Source of the DNA: Takakia lepidozioides
Taxonomy: Eukaryota > Streptophyta > Takakiopsida > Takakiales > Takakiaceae
NCBI GenBank assembly: GCA_030704615.1
Contig: CM060734.1
Location: 3,038,001 to 3,102,000, forward strand
Reading direction: 5' to 3'
DNA length: 64,000 bases
Shown: positions 49,276-61,441 of the stretch, in pieces
Position numbering within the stretch: position 1 is the stretch's first letter
How the letters are laid out: each line of letters opens with the position of its first letter
Made by a program: the position numbers and the translations under genes
Notes under the pieces: generated by a model
The model's database searches: none
The model's input: only the letters and a program-made list of their open reading frames with translations
What the model was told of the DNA's origin: nothing

Positions 49276-50746
49276 AGACTAGGGTTTGTAGAGTATAGTA
49301 AGAAACACCTTCTCCATGGTATCTTCCCTCCTAACATGCATGCAAGATTGCATTGTCTTACCTTGTAATGCATTCATCACAAATTGACAAGTTCCTCTTG
49401 ATCTCCTTGGAACTCATAGCCAGCTAATGTGCCCAATGACAAGTGCCAAGCCTTGCTTCAATTTGAATTTTGTATACCATCTTCTATGTGCTTTCCCTTG
49501 CATGGGCTAGTCACACACACTTCCACCTCTTGACCTAGGTGTTGTCTTCATTCACCATAATGTGTATCCATACCTCTATTCAAGAGCTCATATTCTCAAA
49601 CTTGAAGTCACAAGCCCTAAAGAGCATGCTCCACACAAGCATCATTTGCTTGATCAACCATCCACCACAAAACTTAAGCAAAAAGGGAATGAATACATGA
49701 GCTTCACCTTCCCCTTCTTTGTCTTGTCACATGCTAATGTATGGTTGAAATTGTTATGCATGCCTTGAGCCACAATCTCCTTTCTTCAAGAAGACCACCT
49801 CCAATGATCTCCCACATGTGCTCCAAGCTCTTCAATACTCTAGGCCTGGTTTCACATCATCATGGATAGAATTCTCACCCACATGCTTCCCTTTGGAGTC
49901 ATCTTGATCTTCTTGATGCTCTCCAAGTGGTTGCTTTTGTTGTCTTCAAGCCCTAGCCTATGTAGCTCCTTGGTTTTTCTTCCACAACATGCACAACCTC
50001 ATACACAAGGAATGAACTTGCTCATTTCACCTTCTAGCTCTCCTCAAGCTTGAATTGGAAGCCACACTTGGAAAGCATCTACACATGTGCCACTTGCTTG
50101 GTCAACCACTTGCTTCACTAAGAGCAATCCAAGAACTCATAGAACTAGCAAAAGCACTCCCTTATAGCGCCGCCTTAGTTTGCTTGTTTGTCAACCAAAT
50201 GAAACCCCACTTGGCTTTCATTTCACCATGGATAGAACAACCACTTCTTAGTTCATTCTCTTGAGCTACTCAATGCTCCTCAAGTTACCCTTGTTATACT
50301 CCTTCTATGTTGTTTCCAACCCAAGCATGTGCCGCTCTTTGGCTTCTCTTTCACATGACCATGAACAACTAGAGCTTGCTCTTGAAACCCTAGTGTCTAT
50401 CTTCTCCATACACAAGCCGCTTCTCTTGTGATGCAAGAACCCTTTTCCAATCTCTCAAACCCTTAGTGCACATACAAGCACTTACCTTGCAAAACCATGC
50501 AAGCTTTGTGATATAATAGCTCTCTCCTTAAGCTCTTCACCTCTGCAAAGTCTTGTAACTCAAGAGCTCTCTCTTTGAGCTCTCCACCTCTTTGATGCAA
50601 TGCAAAAACACTCTCCCTTGCAACACCTTGCAAACCTTGTGAGATACTTGAGCTTTTCCTAGCTCTCTCACTCTTTAGTGTACACCAACACAAGTGCTAA
50701 ACTAATCCTTATATTCCGCACTCACAAGCATAAGGTCATCTTCTTA
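49276..50746 (-). repeat. Minus-strand relative of the methyltransferase retrotransposon leader
   Basis: Read on the minus strand, the right edge (50,746 downwards) parallels the leader at 7,905 onward: TTTTATCA, then CTATAAGAAGATGACC, then GAGTGCGGAATATAAGGATT and AGCACTTGTG, compared with TTTATCA, CTCGAGAAAGATGAGC, GAGTGCTAGATACGAG and AGCACTTGTGG. Further in, GGTTCTTGCATCACAAGAGA AGCGGCTTGTG parallels GCTCTTGCACCACAAGAGAA GTGTCTTGTGG at 8,462-8,492. The segment 49,560-50,250 carries the CATGTG/AAGCTTG style of the leader repeats. No coding part of the element follows. The terminal repeat expected right of 50,746 is missing and the copia fragment begins there. Confidence 0.65.
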
Positions 50747-50756
50747 TAGTGATAAA

Positions 50757-52307
50757 AGAAAGAACACAAAATGGAAACACTCCATCTCATGAATCCAGTC
50801 CCTGACAAAAAACGAGACATGGGTCTTGACACACTTACCTGTTGGCCGCAAGGCTATTTCCTGTAAGTGGGTATACAGGATAAAGACGACGTCTACAGGG
50901 GCCATTGCAAAATACAAGGCTCGACTCGTGGCCAAGGGTTACAGCCAAGAATATGGCGTGGACTATGATCAGACCTTTTCCCCAGTCGTTAAGTATGAGT
51001 CCATCAGAACTGTGCTTTCCATTGCTACCCAGTAGGATATGGACATAGTCCAATTCGATATCAAGACTACGTTTTTGTACGGGCACCTGGAGGAGGAAAT
51101 TTACATGCTACAACCTGAAGGCTTCACAACCCCTGGGGAAGAAGCTGGGAAGGTTTGCCATTTACACAAGAGCCTCTACGGGCTCAAGCAATCTTCCAAA
51201 GTTTGGAATCAAAAGTTCCACGATTTCCTGACACAATACAATCTGCACCCTACCGACGCCGATCCTTGTGTCTACTCCAGCCGGCAGCTGCCCCTTCTCA
51301 TCACGACCATCTTTGTCGACGATGGGCTCAGGTGTTGCATTCACACAGAAAAAGTTACAGGTATAATCTTGCACATGGAGAAAGAATTTGAAGTCTCTAC
51401 ATCTACTGCTGATGTGTATGTTGGTCTCCACATCATACGAGATCGTGCGCACAAGCTGCTTTGGATTGACCAATCCATGTATATCAAGAGAATTCTCCAT
51501 CGCTTCGGCTTTGATCACTGCACACCCGTTGCTACTCCAGCGGACCCCAACGTCCGACTTGATGTAGATACCCTAGACTCTCTGAACGACTCCGACCTAT
51601 CATTCCCCTACTCAGAAGCGGTGGGAAGTCTGCAGTTTGCTCAAATGGGCACTAGACCTGACATCTCCTACGCCGTGAACACAATTGCAAAATTCTCTTC
51701 TCGGCCTCAGAGGTCCCATTGTTTTGCAGTCAAGAGAATCTTCAAGTATCTCTCTAGCACTATTCATCTTGCTTTGTGTTACGATGGCAACAGCGGAACG
51801 AACCTCATTGAGGCCTATGCCGATGCCGACTACGCTGGGGATATTACTGACAGAAAGTCTAGGACGGGCTGCACAATTCTTCTCAATCAAGCACCTGTCA
51901 TATGGTGTAGCCGGAAACAGACATGTGTTGCCAGCTCTACAACGGAGGCGGAGTACATCGCTGCAAGCACTGTCACTAAGGAAGTGGTTTGGCTCCGCCG
52001 GCTCCTTACTGACCTGGGGTTTCCTCAAGCTCAGCCTACGAAGCTGTACTCCGATAATCAAAGCTCTATTCGACTTGTCCACAATCCTGAGTTTCATCGT
52101 CGAACTAAGCATATCAACGTCCAGTACCACTTTATTCGTGAGCACCAGATTCTCGGCACCATTAACGTCCTCTACATTTCGACAATACAACAGCTAGCTG
52201 ACCTGTTCACGAAAGCACTACCGGCTGATCGGTTCGAAAAACTTCGCATACTTCTTGGCATAATTCTCTTACCTGCAACGGAAGCAGTGGGAGGGTCAGA
52301 TATCTAG
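50757..52307 (+). pseudogene. Ty1/copia Pol fragment (reverse transcriptase and RNase H)
   Basis: The reading starts around KNETWVLTHLPVGRKAISCK (about 50,805) and continues WVYRIK, ARLVAKGYSQEYGVDYDQTF, FDIKTTFLYGHLEEEIYM, LYGLKQSSKVWNQKF, then FVDDG, a variant of the catalytic YVDD. RNase H motifs follow: ADADYAGDITDRKSRTGC, ASSTTEAEYIAAS, KLYSDNQSSIRL and KHINVQYHFIRE. It ends at TAG 52,305-52,307. One in-frame TAG (51,033-51,035) interrupts it just before DMDIVQFDIKT. Gag, protease and integrase are absent, so this is a 5'-truncated, defective copy. Confidence 0.88.
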
Positions 52308-52358
52308 TCAAATCGGCCAGATCGCATTATCTGCAAGAGAATGCTCACTGAGTGGGAG

Positions 52359-52744
52359 TGTAGAAATTTAGCTGCAGAGTATTTGGTACTATATTCGTAG
52401 AGTATACTCATGATCTAGAAAAGCCAGGATCCACTTCCAAGCTCCGCCGCTTACCGGACTCGCCACTTACTGGGCACACTAGTATGTGTTACTATTACTC
52501 ATAGCCAAGCACGATCGTTGAACAGTACTCATTTTTTGTTCCTGCCTTTACTCATGCTAAGGTATGGAAGCCAGGTATATAGTCTTTGATCTTGTGTTAG
52601 ACTTTTAACTCTCATTCTATGCAAGAAGTGTGAGTTCAGCTTTTATGTAGTTCCCCTGATCTGAATCAGATATTGCAAGTTCCTTGTGGCATTCCTGACT
52701 CGTGCAAGTCTATCCTTGTCGACAAGTTTCTATATTTCCCAACA
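52359..52744 (+). repeat. Probable 3' LTR of the copia element
   Basis: A polypurine stretch AGTGGGAG (52,351-52,358) is followed by TGTAGAAATTTAG and, 386 bp later, CTATATTTCCCAACA, giving TG...CA ends at the expected distance after the RNase H stop. The matching 5' LTR is not in the window, so the limits are inferred. Confidence 0.6.
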
Positions 52745-55148
52745 TCCATGTGGAGCAATACGCGTACTTCCTTCGACGACCCATCTTCCGCATACTCGTG
52801 AACTGGCGCCTACGGGTAGTGACAGACCGAGGCGTACAAGAGGAGGACGATGATGAGGGGAGTGAATAAGTGTAAGTGCAGAGGGAAGGTATACACTTTC
52901 AGCTCTACCCTCTTCCCGCTAAACGAGAGGCAAACATTTTTTCAGTGCATATTAGCATAAAGCTATTTTGATGTTCGGTATGTGCAAATCACGTGAATGG
53001 GGAGCCTCCATCGCAACTTCAGATCGATAATTGGGTAATGGTGCAATGATATATAAACCAACGTGCAAGGTGGTTGCATCGCTCAAAGCTACAAGGGTAT
53101 GATACATCATACTGACTCCTGGTTATATTGGAGTATTGAATCGTTCTCTGGCTTCCTAACTAAATAGTGGTTGATGGTCCTCATGTGTAAGTTTTCACGT
53201 TGAATACTACTGGTTACAATGCAGTCAATTCTGCCCGATGACAAAGGGTTCTCACAAAATCTCCTTCTCTGCAGTTGTACCTGAGGTTACTTCAAGGTAG
53301 ATGAAGGTGAGTTCAACTGACCAGTCCTTAGCTTGTTCACAATGCATAGAGGCTAAATGAACCTTTTCCCAAGTATTCTCGCATGAGTGGCAAGCAGAAA
53401 GCTCAAGGCACAGCCCAGGAAAGGGGGAAAATATCTTCACCCATCACGGTAGCAAGGTTGCAGAGCCAACAGATCATGTGGATAGTTCAGAGGGTATTAT
53501 CTATATAAACTACTGTTTTGTAAGCATTGAATAAAAAGTTGTAATAACCATATACGGTAGTGGTACATTCATATCACTACTCCTCACACTCTTACCTATT
53601 GAAGGGAAATTTGCCATCAAATTGCCCAGTTTCTGGAGTTCTTAGATTGCAGGCCAGAGTACACCCCAGTTAAAAACCGTTTATGCCAGTGTTCATATAT
53701 ACCAGCAAAGATAGTACATACCATAAAGTGCACACATGGATAGACATAAGGAGATGCGGATCCAAACCGTTCTACATTGTACAAGTGCAGGGTCCTAAGG
53801 CGTAATGTCTTCGACTGATTTGATTAAGCGCCAAGTAAAAATGCGTGTCTTCTCTACGCTGTCATGCTGTAGTAAATAAGCTTAGCCAAGCCTATCATAG
53901 TAAAGCTCTTCCCAAAACCTGAACTATCCGAGTCTTTGCAGTGGAAGTCAAACGGAGTAGGGAATTGCCAGCGTTCTACTTCAATTTGCCTGTAGCATAC
54001 AGTCACGGAGCCTGAATTGAATGTATAGCATGCATTCTCATAGGTACATAAAGGACTGCCACATACATGCAACTATGGACTGTCACTACTGTTGTGAGTG
54101 TGATGAATTCATACCTTGCAGACCCGCCAGATTTGACCTGCAGATGTGACCCATACTAAGAGGACGGCAACAGCCATGCCTCCCACCTAAAAAATGAGAA
54201 CACTAAAGGGCTCATGCATGGACAGGGTTCAGCCCTGGGGTTCAGCCCTGGACTCACCTTCTAAGCGATCACAAAACCTTCCCAACCAGCCTTCAATTAT
54301 TTGAAGTCAAGAAGATTGTGGATGGATGCTAAGACCAGCAATCTGCAACCAAAAGGCAGCCCTGAACCTGAATTGAATGTATAGCATGCATTCTGATATG
54401 TGGCCATCATATCACATTGACATGGCAGTACTGTCTGAATTAATTGAACTCAAGAGACTGCTAACGCATGGAGGAAGAGGATAAACACTATGTGTTTATG
54501 AAAGAGTGGGATCTGGGCAAAGTCGAAGACATAAGACATGGCTACTTTCTGGAGTTCTTAGATTGCAGGCCAGAGTACTACCCGGTTATATGCCATATAT
54601 GCCGGTGTTCACACATACCAGCAAAGATATTACATAAACATAAAGTGCACACACGGAGAGAGATAAGGAGATGCAGATCCAAACCGTTCTAGATTGTACA
54701 AGTGCAAGGTCCAAAGGATTAACGTCTTCAACTGATTTGATTAAGCGCCAAGTACACAAACCTGTCTTCTGTACTCTGTCATGCTGCCGTAAATAAGCTT
54801 AGCCAGGACTATCATAGTAAAGCTCTGATCAGCTACCACACATTGCAGACTGAATTATATGAAGTCCACAAGATTGTGGTCTTCATATAGACCAGCAATC
54901 TGGAAAAGGATTCTTCTCTATCATGTTGCACTCACAGGAGGCGGCGGACAAGGCCCTCTCCCTTAATCCGCGCCCGGAACCTGCCTTGAATGTATAGCAT
55001 GCATTCTTGAATGTGGCCATCATATCACATAAAATCATTCTACTGCTCTCAGATGAAGAATTGAAGAAGAATAAAGGACCTCGGAGCTACAAACGTCAAA
55101 GAATGGAGACCCAGTGAAGTTGCAAAGGTAATTAGGGAGGGTCATTGG
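52745..55148. repeat. Region with a duplicated 280-bp segment, no clear gene
   Basis: 53,631-53,911 and 54,549-54,827 are about 90% alike: TGGAGTTCTTAGATTGCAGG, then GATTTGATTAAGCGCCAAGT and TAAATAAGCTTAGCCA. A second motif, TTGAATGTATAGCATGCATT C, occurs at about 54,015, 54,372 and 54,978. The second copy sits in a 74-codon frame (54,468-54,692) containing CHICRCSHIPAKILHKHKVH, a possible remnant of a Cys/His motif. I cannot assign it. 52,745-53,630 shows nothing recognisable. Confidence 0.55.
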
Positions 55149-57082
55149 TCAAATCCGCTCTTTAAATCTCTTCCCAAAACGAGCCCAGCTCACCTCCAAA
55201 AGGTCAACACCGTTCAAGTCTGGCTGCTCTTCGTCGGATTCCTCCCCATCACTTGACATCTCATCCCCCGATGCATCCACCCCCTCATAATTATCAGTCC
55301 TCAAAGTTGCATACAAAGAAGCATGTTCCTCCGCACTCATTTCAATGGCTTCACCTCCATCCACGCCACCAACACTGGGGGTCTCCTCAATTCGAGCAGG
55401 TGGTAATAGGGCTGTCACACTTGCAATATCATCGTTCTGAATTGAGACATCACACACAACCCTGCGAGCCCGGGGGCTTTTCTCCAAGACCACCTTCCAT
55501 GTAGGTTCATTCTGACAGTCGGAGAAGAACACCTGCTCAACTTGCGATGGCAACACAAAAGGCTGCTCATGCGCTGGCAGCATGTGTGAAAAATTCACCA
55601 AAGTGAATCCAAATTCGTCCTCCTTCATGGACGTCACATGACGCCCCACATTGCGAGCTCGAACCCAAGAACAAAGGAAGACCACAATTCCAGTTCTCCC
55701 ATACTTGATTTCCAAAATCTCCTGTACTACACCAATGTAACGTAATGATTCTATTATGTGCTCACCCGCACTGTTTGTGGTATCATGCTGGAAGATTGTA
55801 GACACACCTGAGTCATACGATACTGTACTTGTATTTATCCCAGTTGTGGTTGCCCTGTAGTGGTTTCCAAAAGCAGACATACTCTTGTGTGACTTGGACA
55901 CGAATGATGGAGGCGTTGACAGGTGTAGTAGCTCGTCACAGATTCCGACCGAGTCATTGGCCCGTAGTGTTGATACATACGCGGGTGTGTTGATGCGGAG
56001 CCAATCTGCAAAATTGGGAAAGGGGCCGTGTCGCCGTGGATCTGCAACGGATTGATTTGTTTCATATTTCCTGTCACACAAAGAGACGTTAAGTCAGTTA
56101 CCAAATTCATCGCGCCTGCAACGCCAGATTGTAAGTAAAGGAATTCTTACCCCAACAGCTCCGAAAGGCTCGGGTGATTATGAATTATGTATTATGCACA
56201 ACTTCGCACAATTCGGCACTCAATTTCATGTCCCTTCCTACTCCTTCCAATACTTCACCGGAGACAGATTCTTCCTCCTATACATCCCAGACTCTACGGC
56301 GAGTTGCATCGAGGTCACCCATGTACTCTGTGCAAAATCCTAGTGCCTCGTCAAACACATAGCCTTCGGCCATGCTCCCTCCGGCTTCGCCAAATTCCTT
56401 ACATAGCCTTTGAATTCTTTCATAGCTCTCTCCATCGGGTACATCCAACGCTACAGGTCCACACAAATCCAACTCATCTACCAAGTGGATGAGCAAATGT
56501 GTCATGAGATCGAAGGGAACTCCTTCTCAAGCAAGCAAAGTGTGATCGCCACATCCTCTCTCAATTCATCGTGGGATGCAGCATCCACCACATTCGTGCA
56601 GAGTTTTCTAAACACTCGAGAAACCCGCATAATTGCTTTCCGAGGACCGTCTGCCATCAACCCACGCAAAGCAACGGGAAGAACCTGCTGCATTAGCGCA
56701 TGATAATCATGGCTTTTGAGTTGTCCCAACTTCAATGCCATGACATGCTTTTTGAATGCAGATGCGTACCATGTAGGGACTCTCATACTTGCAATTATGT
56801 GAAGAAACACCCGTGTTTCATCTTTCGTGAGCACGTAAGGAGCTGTAGGCATTATTACATATTCGGTTTGGTCGGATGTTTCTTCAACCGCAATGTACGA
56901 CATAGGCCATGCAACTCCAAATCACGTCTTACACTGTATGTATGATCCGCCCATGATAGTCTTAATAATGTTATCACACATGTTCTTCTCACAGTGCATT
57001 GTATCGAATGTGTGGCGGATGAGTAGGCCTTGCATGTGGTTCACAACCAAGTGGTTATGTCACAACGGAGTATTGAAATGCA
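55149..57082 (-). pseudogene. CACTA TNP2-type transposase, C-terminal part
   Basis: On the minus strand, successive frames read as the C-terminal half of an En/Spm TNP2 transposase: MQGLLIRHTFDTMHCEKNMC DNII (about 57,050-56,980), LGQLKSHDYHALMQQVLPVA (DUF4218) at 56,800-56,690, THLLIHLVDELDLCGPVA and GGSMAEGYVFDEALGFCTEY (56,505-56,340), then after an intron-like gap IGVVQEILEIKYGRTGIVVF, DEFGFTLVNFS and VLPSQVEQVFF (DUF4216 type) in a 310-codon frame ending at 55,149. The tail is acidic (SDGEESDEEQPD). An in-frame TGA lies between QCKT and FGVAW. The catalytic core upstream is missing, so this is a truncated transposase. Typical splice sites near 56,070-56,150 are possible but not resolved. 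Confidence 0.82.
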
Positions 57083-57244
57083 TGGAAAAGAATTGACATT
57101 AAGTAATTTCGTTGTCTAGGAGTTTTCAAAGATGCGTCTTGTCATATTGGAATTGACCCTTTCACAACAACTAAGCCTGTTTATCACAAAATCTAAACAA
57201 CCTCAATCTCGACCTCTATCTCAATCTCAAGCTCGACCTCGACC

Positions 57245-58955
57245 TTGATCTCAATCAAGGGGGCAATCAGTGATGACCTTTTCGGGTCCCATGACGATTG
57301 TGACCCGGCCCATAACCTGGACCTCCTCACCGTATTTCATAAGTCGACTAACACTAATTACCTTGCCCATATACACCAACAACATGCCTCCCAAACCCAG
57401 TTGGTGGACACCAGATATGTCCATAATCCCCTAGCTGCTCCTGAGGTGCATGTTTGCACCACGGAATGCAACCCTGACAAAGACATCATGCACACGTCCC
57501 CTACAATATGCTCTAGCAAACGTATGTCCAATCTATACGCTCCTCACGGTCGATACATCGGACTCATTCCAAACAATAGACTTACATGGCTATGGCACAG
57601 ATTCTCAACTTCAAACTCGTCATCTAGTCAGCTACTACCCCCTAGGCAAGACTTTGCCATTGAAGTATGCTGGCTTGTTGACCGCTACTTGGACGATACT
57701 CCCCCCAAAAAACCCCGCACCCTCCCCAAACTAACACAAGCCTACTCTCATACTACCCTCCCACCTGACATCCTAGCATTTCTTATAACCTCTTTTCAAA
57801 TCACACACTCTTATTACTCTAGCCCACTTACATGCCCGATGGAACTTTTGTCATACTCTAGCCCGCACCCCCGGGATTGCATCTTCGGAGCCTCCGGCTC
57901 TGCCACACAATATACCTGGGCTGGTCGCGGATTCGCACACCCACCCCCAGGGGCATCCACGCATGACGCTTTCCAATGGGCCCGCCTCGCGGCCCAATCC
58001 TCCCCATCTACCGCCACCATCCTTCTTCTAACACACCAACAACTGCCGACTTCCAGGCACCCCCTCCTCCACCTCCCCCCTGAGGTTACACCTCTAGCTG
58101 TTATCGACCCAGACCAGATCCAATACACCCGCACACCACCCCTTCCCAAGTACCTAAAACACCGAGAGCCCACCCTAACCCTAATATTACTTGTTCATTG
58201 CACCCCCACCACTGCCATCATACCCACCGCTTTCCCTCCTCCCTCATTCGCCTCCGAACTGACATGCATGGCATGAAGGCTACCACATTTCCCATCCCCC
58301 CACCCCAACCCGCTACTCCCAGCCCCTACCCTAGAATAAACACATGTAAAACATGGTGTAGAGCGCTCCCCCCGCCCCCCCCGTCCCACTTCTCATGCCC
58401 ATTCATAGTGCACCCCCAGTATCCCAACAAGCTCTACCCCTTAGATACCCACTAGCCTACTCCCACTACACTGACGGATCTCTTACTGGCTCCCGAGCTG
58501 GATATGGTATTTTTCACGTTGCAACCAACCAAGACGTTGCTCTACGCCTTCTCGGCCCAGCCACCATTTTGCGCGCCGAGCTCATGGCCATCCATGATGC
58601 CCTCACTCAGCTCTCCTCATTCTCCCCACCTCACTATATTTTTACCGATAGTTTCACCTCACTCTTTTTCATCCGTAATCACCTCACTCAACCCTCCTCT
58701 CACCACCACCATCCAGATCGGAACCTCATCACTGCCATTGTTCATCTTGCTATTTCCCTGAACCAACGCATCCACTTTATCAAAGTCCACTCACACACTG
58801 GTATCTCTGGCAACGAAATGGCTGACCTCTTTGCCCAGCGTGGGGTTACTTGGCCCCCGATGGACCCCACGCCGGACCCCATCCATGTTGCACATACCCA
58901 CCCATTTTGGTTCATCCATCCCGTTCTAGGCCTCTTGGAGCCCCGTCCTATCTGA
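57245..58955 (+). pseudogene. Retroelement remnant with C-terminal RNase H domain
   Basis: The second frame (58,395-58,955) encodes an RNase H with all four acidic positions: YTDGS (Asp codon 58,473-58,475), ELMAIHDAL, IFTDSFTSLFFI and KVHSHTGISGNEMADLFA. This is the arrangement found at the end of non-LTR retrotransposon ORF2 proteins. The first frame (57,245-58,276) encodes an unrecognised domain with PHGRYIGLIPNNRLTWLWHR, YYSSPLTCPMELLSYSSPHP RD and THDAFQWARLAA. It precedes the RNase H at a distance suggesting one polyprotein broken by frame changes. No RT core is visible between them. Confidence 0.6.
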
Positions 58956-59142
58956 AACCTCTCATCCATCCTTACTCGAGAAACTAACAAGCAAGCCTGG
59001 GCTTCTGCTAGCCACACTAAACTATACATCCAAAAATGGACGCAATCTTCTGTACTACAACATAAACTGTCTAATCATTTCTGGCATACTAATCTCACAA
59101 CTGATGTTCAAATACAACAGACTCTAAAATTCAGATAAAAAC

Positions 59143-61441
59143 TCATTTGTCGGAAATAATGTAGCCCAAAAATTCGACTTTAGATTGGTGGAAAAGACAT
59201 TTTTCCAACTTGGCATATAGTCCATTTTCCCTCAATTTTTCAAGGACAAGGCGTACATGGTGACCATGTTCTTCTTCATTCTGTGAAAATATCAAAATGT
59301 CGTCCAAATAGATGACTACAAAGTCATCTAAAAATTCTCGAAAGATGTCATTCATCATGTGTTGAAAAATTGCTGGAGCATTTGTAAGACCGAAAGGCAT
59401 AACACTGTATTTGAAATGTCCGTACCTTGTGCGAAAATCAGTCTTCCATTCGTCTCTTTCTTTTATTCGTACAAGGTTGTAAGCTCCTCTCAAGTCGATC
59501 TTTGTGAAAAAATTTGCTCGTCCAAGTTGTTCGAGGAGTCCGGAAATCAGCGGTAGTGGGTAGCGATTTTTTATAGTGACTTTGTTGAACCCACGATAGT
59601 CCACACACATGCGTAACGATCCGTCTTTCTTCTTTACAAATAAGATAGGTGCTCCGACAGGTGATTTCGAATGTCGAATGAAATTCTTTGACAAATTTTC
59701 ATCAATGTATTCGCGTAAAGCAGCCGCTCCGTCTGAGATAAATTGTAGATCAGGCCGAATGGTGGTTGAGCTCATTCTTGCAACTCAATTGCACAATCAT
59801 AAGGTCGATGTTCTGACAACATGTCTGCATTTTTCTTCTCGAAGACATCCTTGAAATCTTGATATTGAGTGGGTAATGTCGAAGTACCTTGGTCTGTTAT
59901 GGTTTTGATTGGAGTCACATAAAGTGCAAATGTCGCGTCTTTCTTCGTAGCTCTCATGAAGGATTTAGCTCCAAGAAACATGGGTTGAATACCTTTGGTA
60001 CTTTTGCATTTTTGTCTTGCCGAAATTTTTCGTGATCGCCAGTCGATGTCAGGATTATGAAGTACAAACCAGGGAAGTCCAAGGATCACAAGATTTGTTG
60101 GAGACTAGATGATATTGAAAACAATCTGTGATGCTTGATTTTTAAGCTTCACTTCAAGGGGTTGAGTTTCATGGTCAATATTTCCTGATGCTAACGGTCG
60201 TCCATCGATGATTTCAACAGGGGCCGAAAATTTCTTTCTTACGAGTGTTAAATTGTGTTGCTTCGCAAAGTTTTTGTCAATAAAACACGCTGAAGCGCCC
60301 GAGTCCAAAAGTGCTTATACGGAGATAACTCTATTTTGCATCCTGATCTTTACTGGAACTGTGAAATAAGGTACAGGGTCTGGAGGTAGAAAGAGACATT
60401 TTTTTGGTGAGGAATTTGGGGTGTCCAGCCGCATGGTCCCTATTGTGACTGGACATCTTCGTTTTCCGACCTCCTCGTATCGAACACTTGAGTTGTGCCC
60501 CGAGCTTTGAATTTTCTCTTGTTGGGGCAGTTTAATGCTATGTGATCATCTTCTCCGCAATAAAGACATAATCCATTCGAGCGTCGTCTTTGTTTTTCTT
60601 GTGGCGTCAATGGCTTGAATCGGACATCATCAATCTGCATAGGATCATTACCGGATGTCTGATGGATCGTTGTGTTTGGTGCCGTAGTAGCAGCTGCATG
60701 GTGCGTCGTCGACCATCCAGATCGCTTCTCTTGACGTCTTTCGAACAAACGATTATCGTATGCAATGACTTGGGTGATGAATTCGCTCTGTGTATTCACG
60801 TTTGGCATTGTCAGCAACAAATCTTTTACATCATCTTTTAGCCCACCGAAACTGACTAATGAAGCTCTTCTCATTCCAGTCGAGGTCGCACGCAAGTTGT
60901 CGAAATTCGGCAGCATAAACGGAAGCAGGACGTGCTCCTTGTCGAAGATTTCGCATCTTTGTCTCAACCAAAGATCAACATGCCCGAGAAATTTGATGGG
61001 ACGAGATCAAGATTTCGCGGTTTTGTTCAACAAGTACGACTGTTCCTACGACTACATCCACAACGCTACCCCGATGAACGTATTCAAGTGTGATTCGTGG
61101 GCACCCTTCTATCAGACACTGCCCTATCTTGGTTTGCACCGCTATTAGAAAAAAATTCGCATTTACTATATAATTTTGAAGCATTCATGTCCGAGTTCAC
61201 TGCAACGTTTGGAGAGAATGATAGAGAGATAGAGTTGCAAGTTGTTGCAGTAGGGACTCGTATGGTTGAAGATCTATTGTTCGACTCCTTTAACTCTGAA
61301 ATTTGTTGTTGCAAATTGTGGAGAATGTTGCTAAGATCTTGCGACTGATCAGCTTACAATTGGGCGGTAGAGGTACGAAGTTCTTGCATCTGGAGCTGAA
61401 GACTCTGCAATGTGACGACCATTTCCGCAAATGTGCCCTCC
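59143..61441 (-). pseudogene. Sushi/Tf1-type Ty3/gypsy remnant (Gag, protease, RT)
   Basis: Read from right to left: Gag N-terminus with a coiled-coil-like start (MEGTFAEMVVTLQSLQLQMQ, ATG at 61,441), an inverted Gag block (next entry), Gag C-terminal capsid VETKMRNLRQGARPASVYAA at 60,968 downward, and zinc knuckle CLYCGEDDHIALNC (about 60,560-60,520). Protease follows with DSGASACFIDKNF (60,308-60,105) and LGLPWF...NPDIDW. RT has [54 protein letters not shown] and the catalytic YLDD. It stops at 59,143 before RNase H and integrase. Several stops and frame changes occur. The Gag and RT style (KFDGTRSRFRGFVQQVRLFL) is that of the Tf1/sushi branch, best known from fungi and vertebrates. Confidence 0.82.
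60968..61228 (+). pseudogene. Inverted Gag block within the sushi-type remnant
   Basis: 261 nt on the plus strand encode PKINMPEKFDGTRSRFRGFV, then LSDTALSWFAPLLEKNSHLL and AFMSEFTATFGENDRE, with one TGA in place of a glycine codon before FVGTLL. This is the capsid N-terminal domain that should lie between the coiled coil (minus strand, right side) and VETKMRNLRQG (minus strand, left side). Reading flips strand at both edges without loss of codons, so it is a small clean inversion. Confidence 0.78.
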
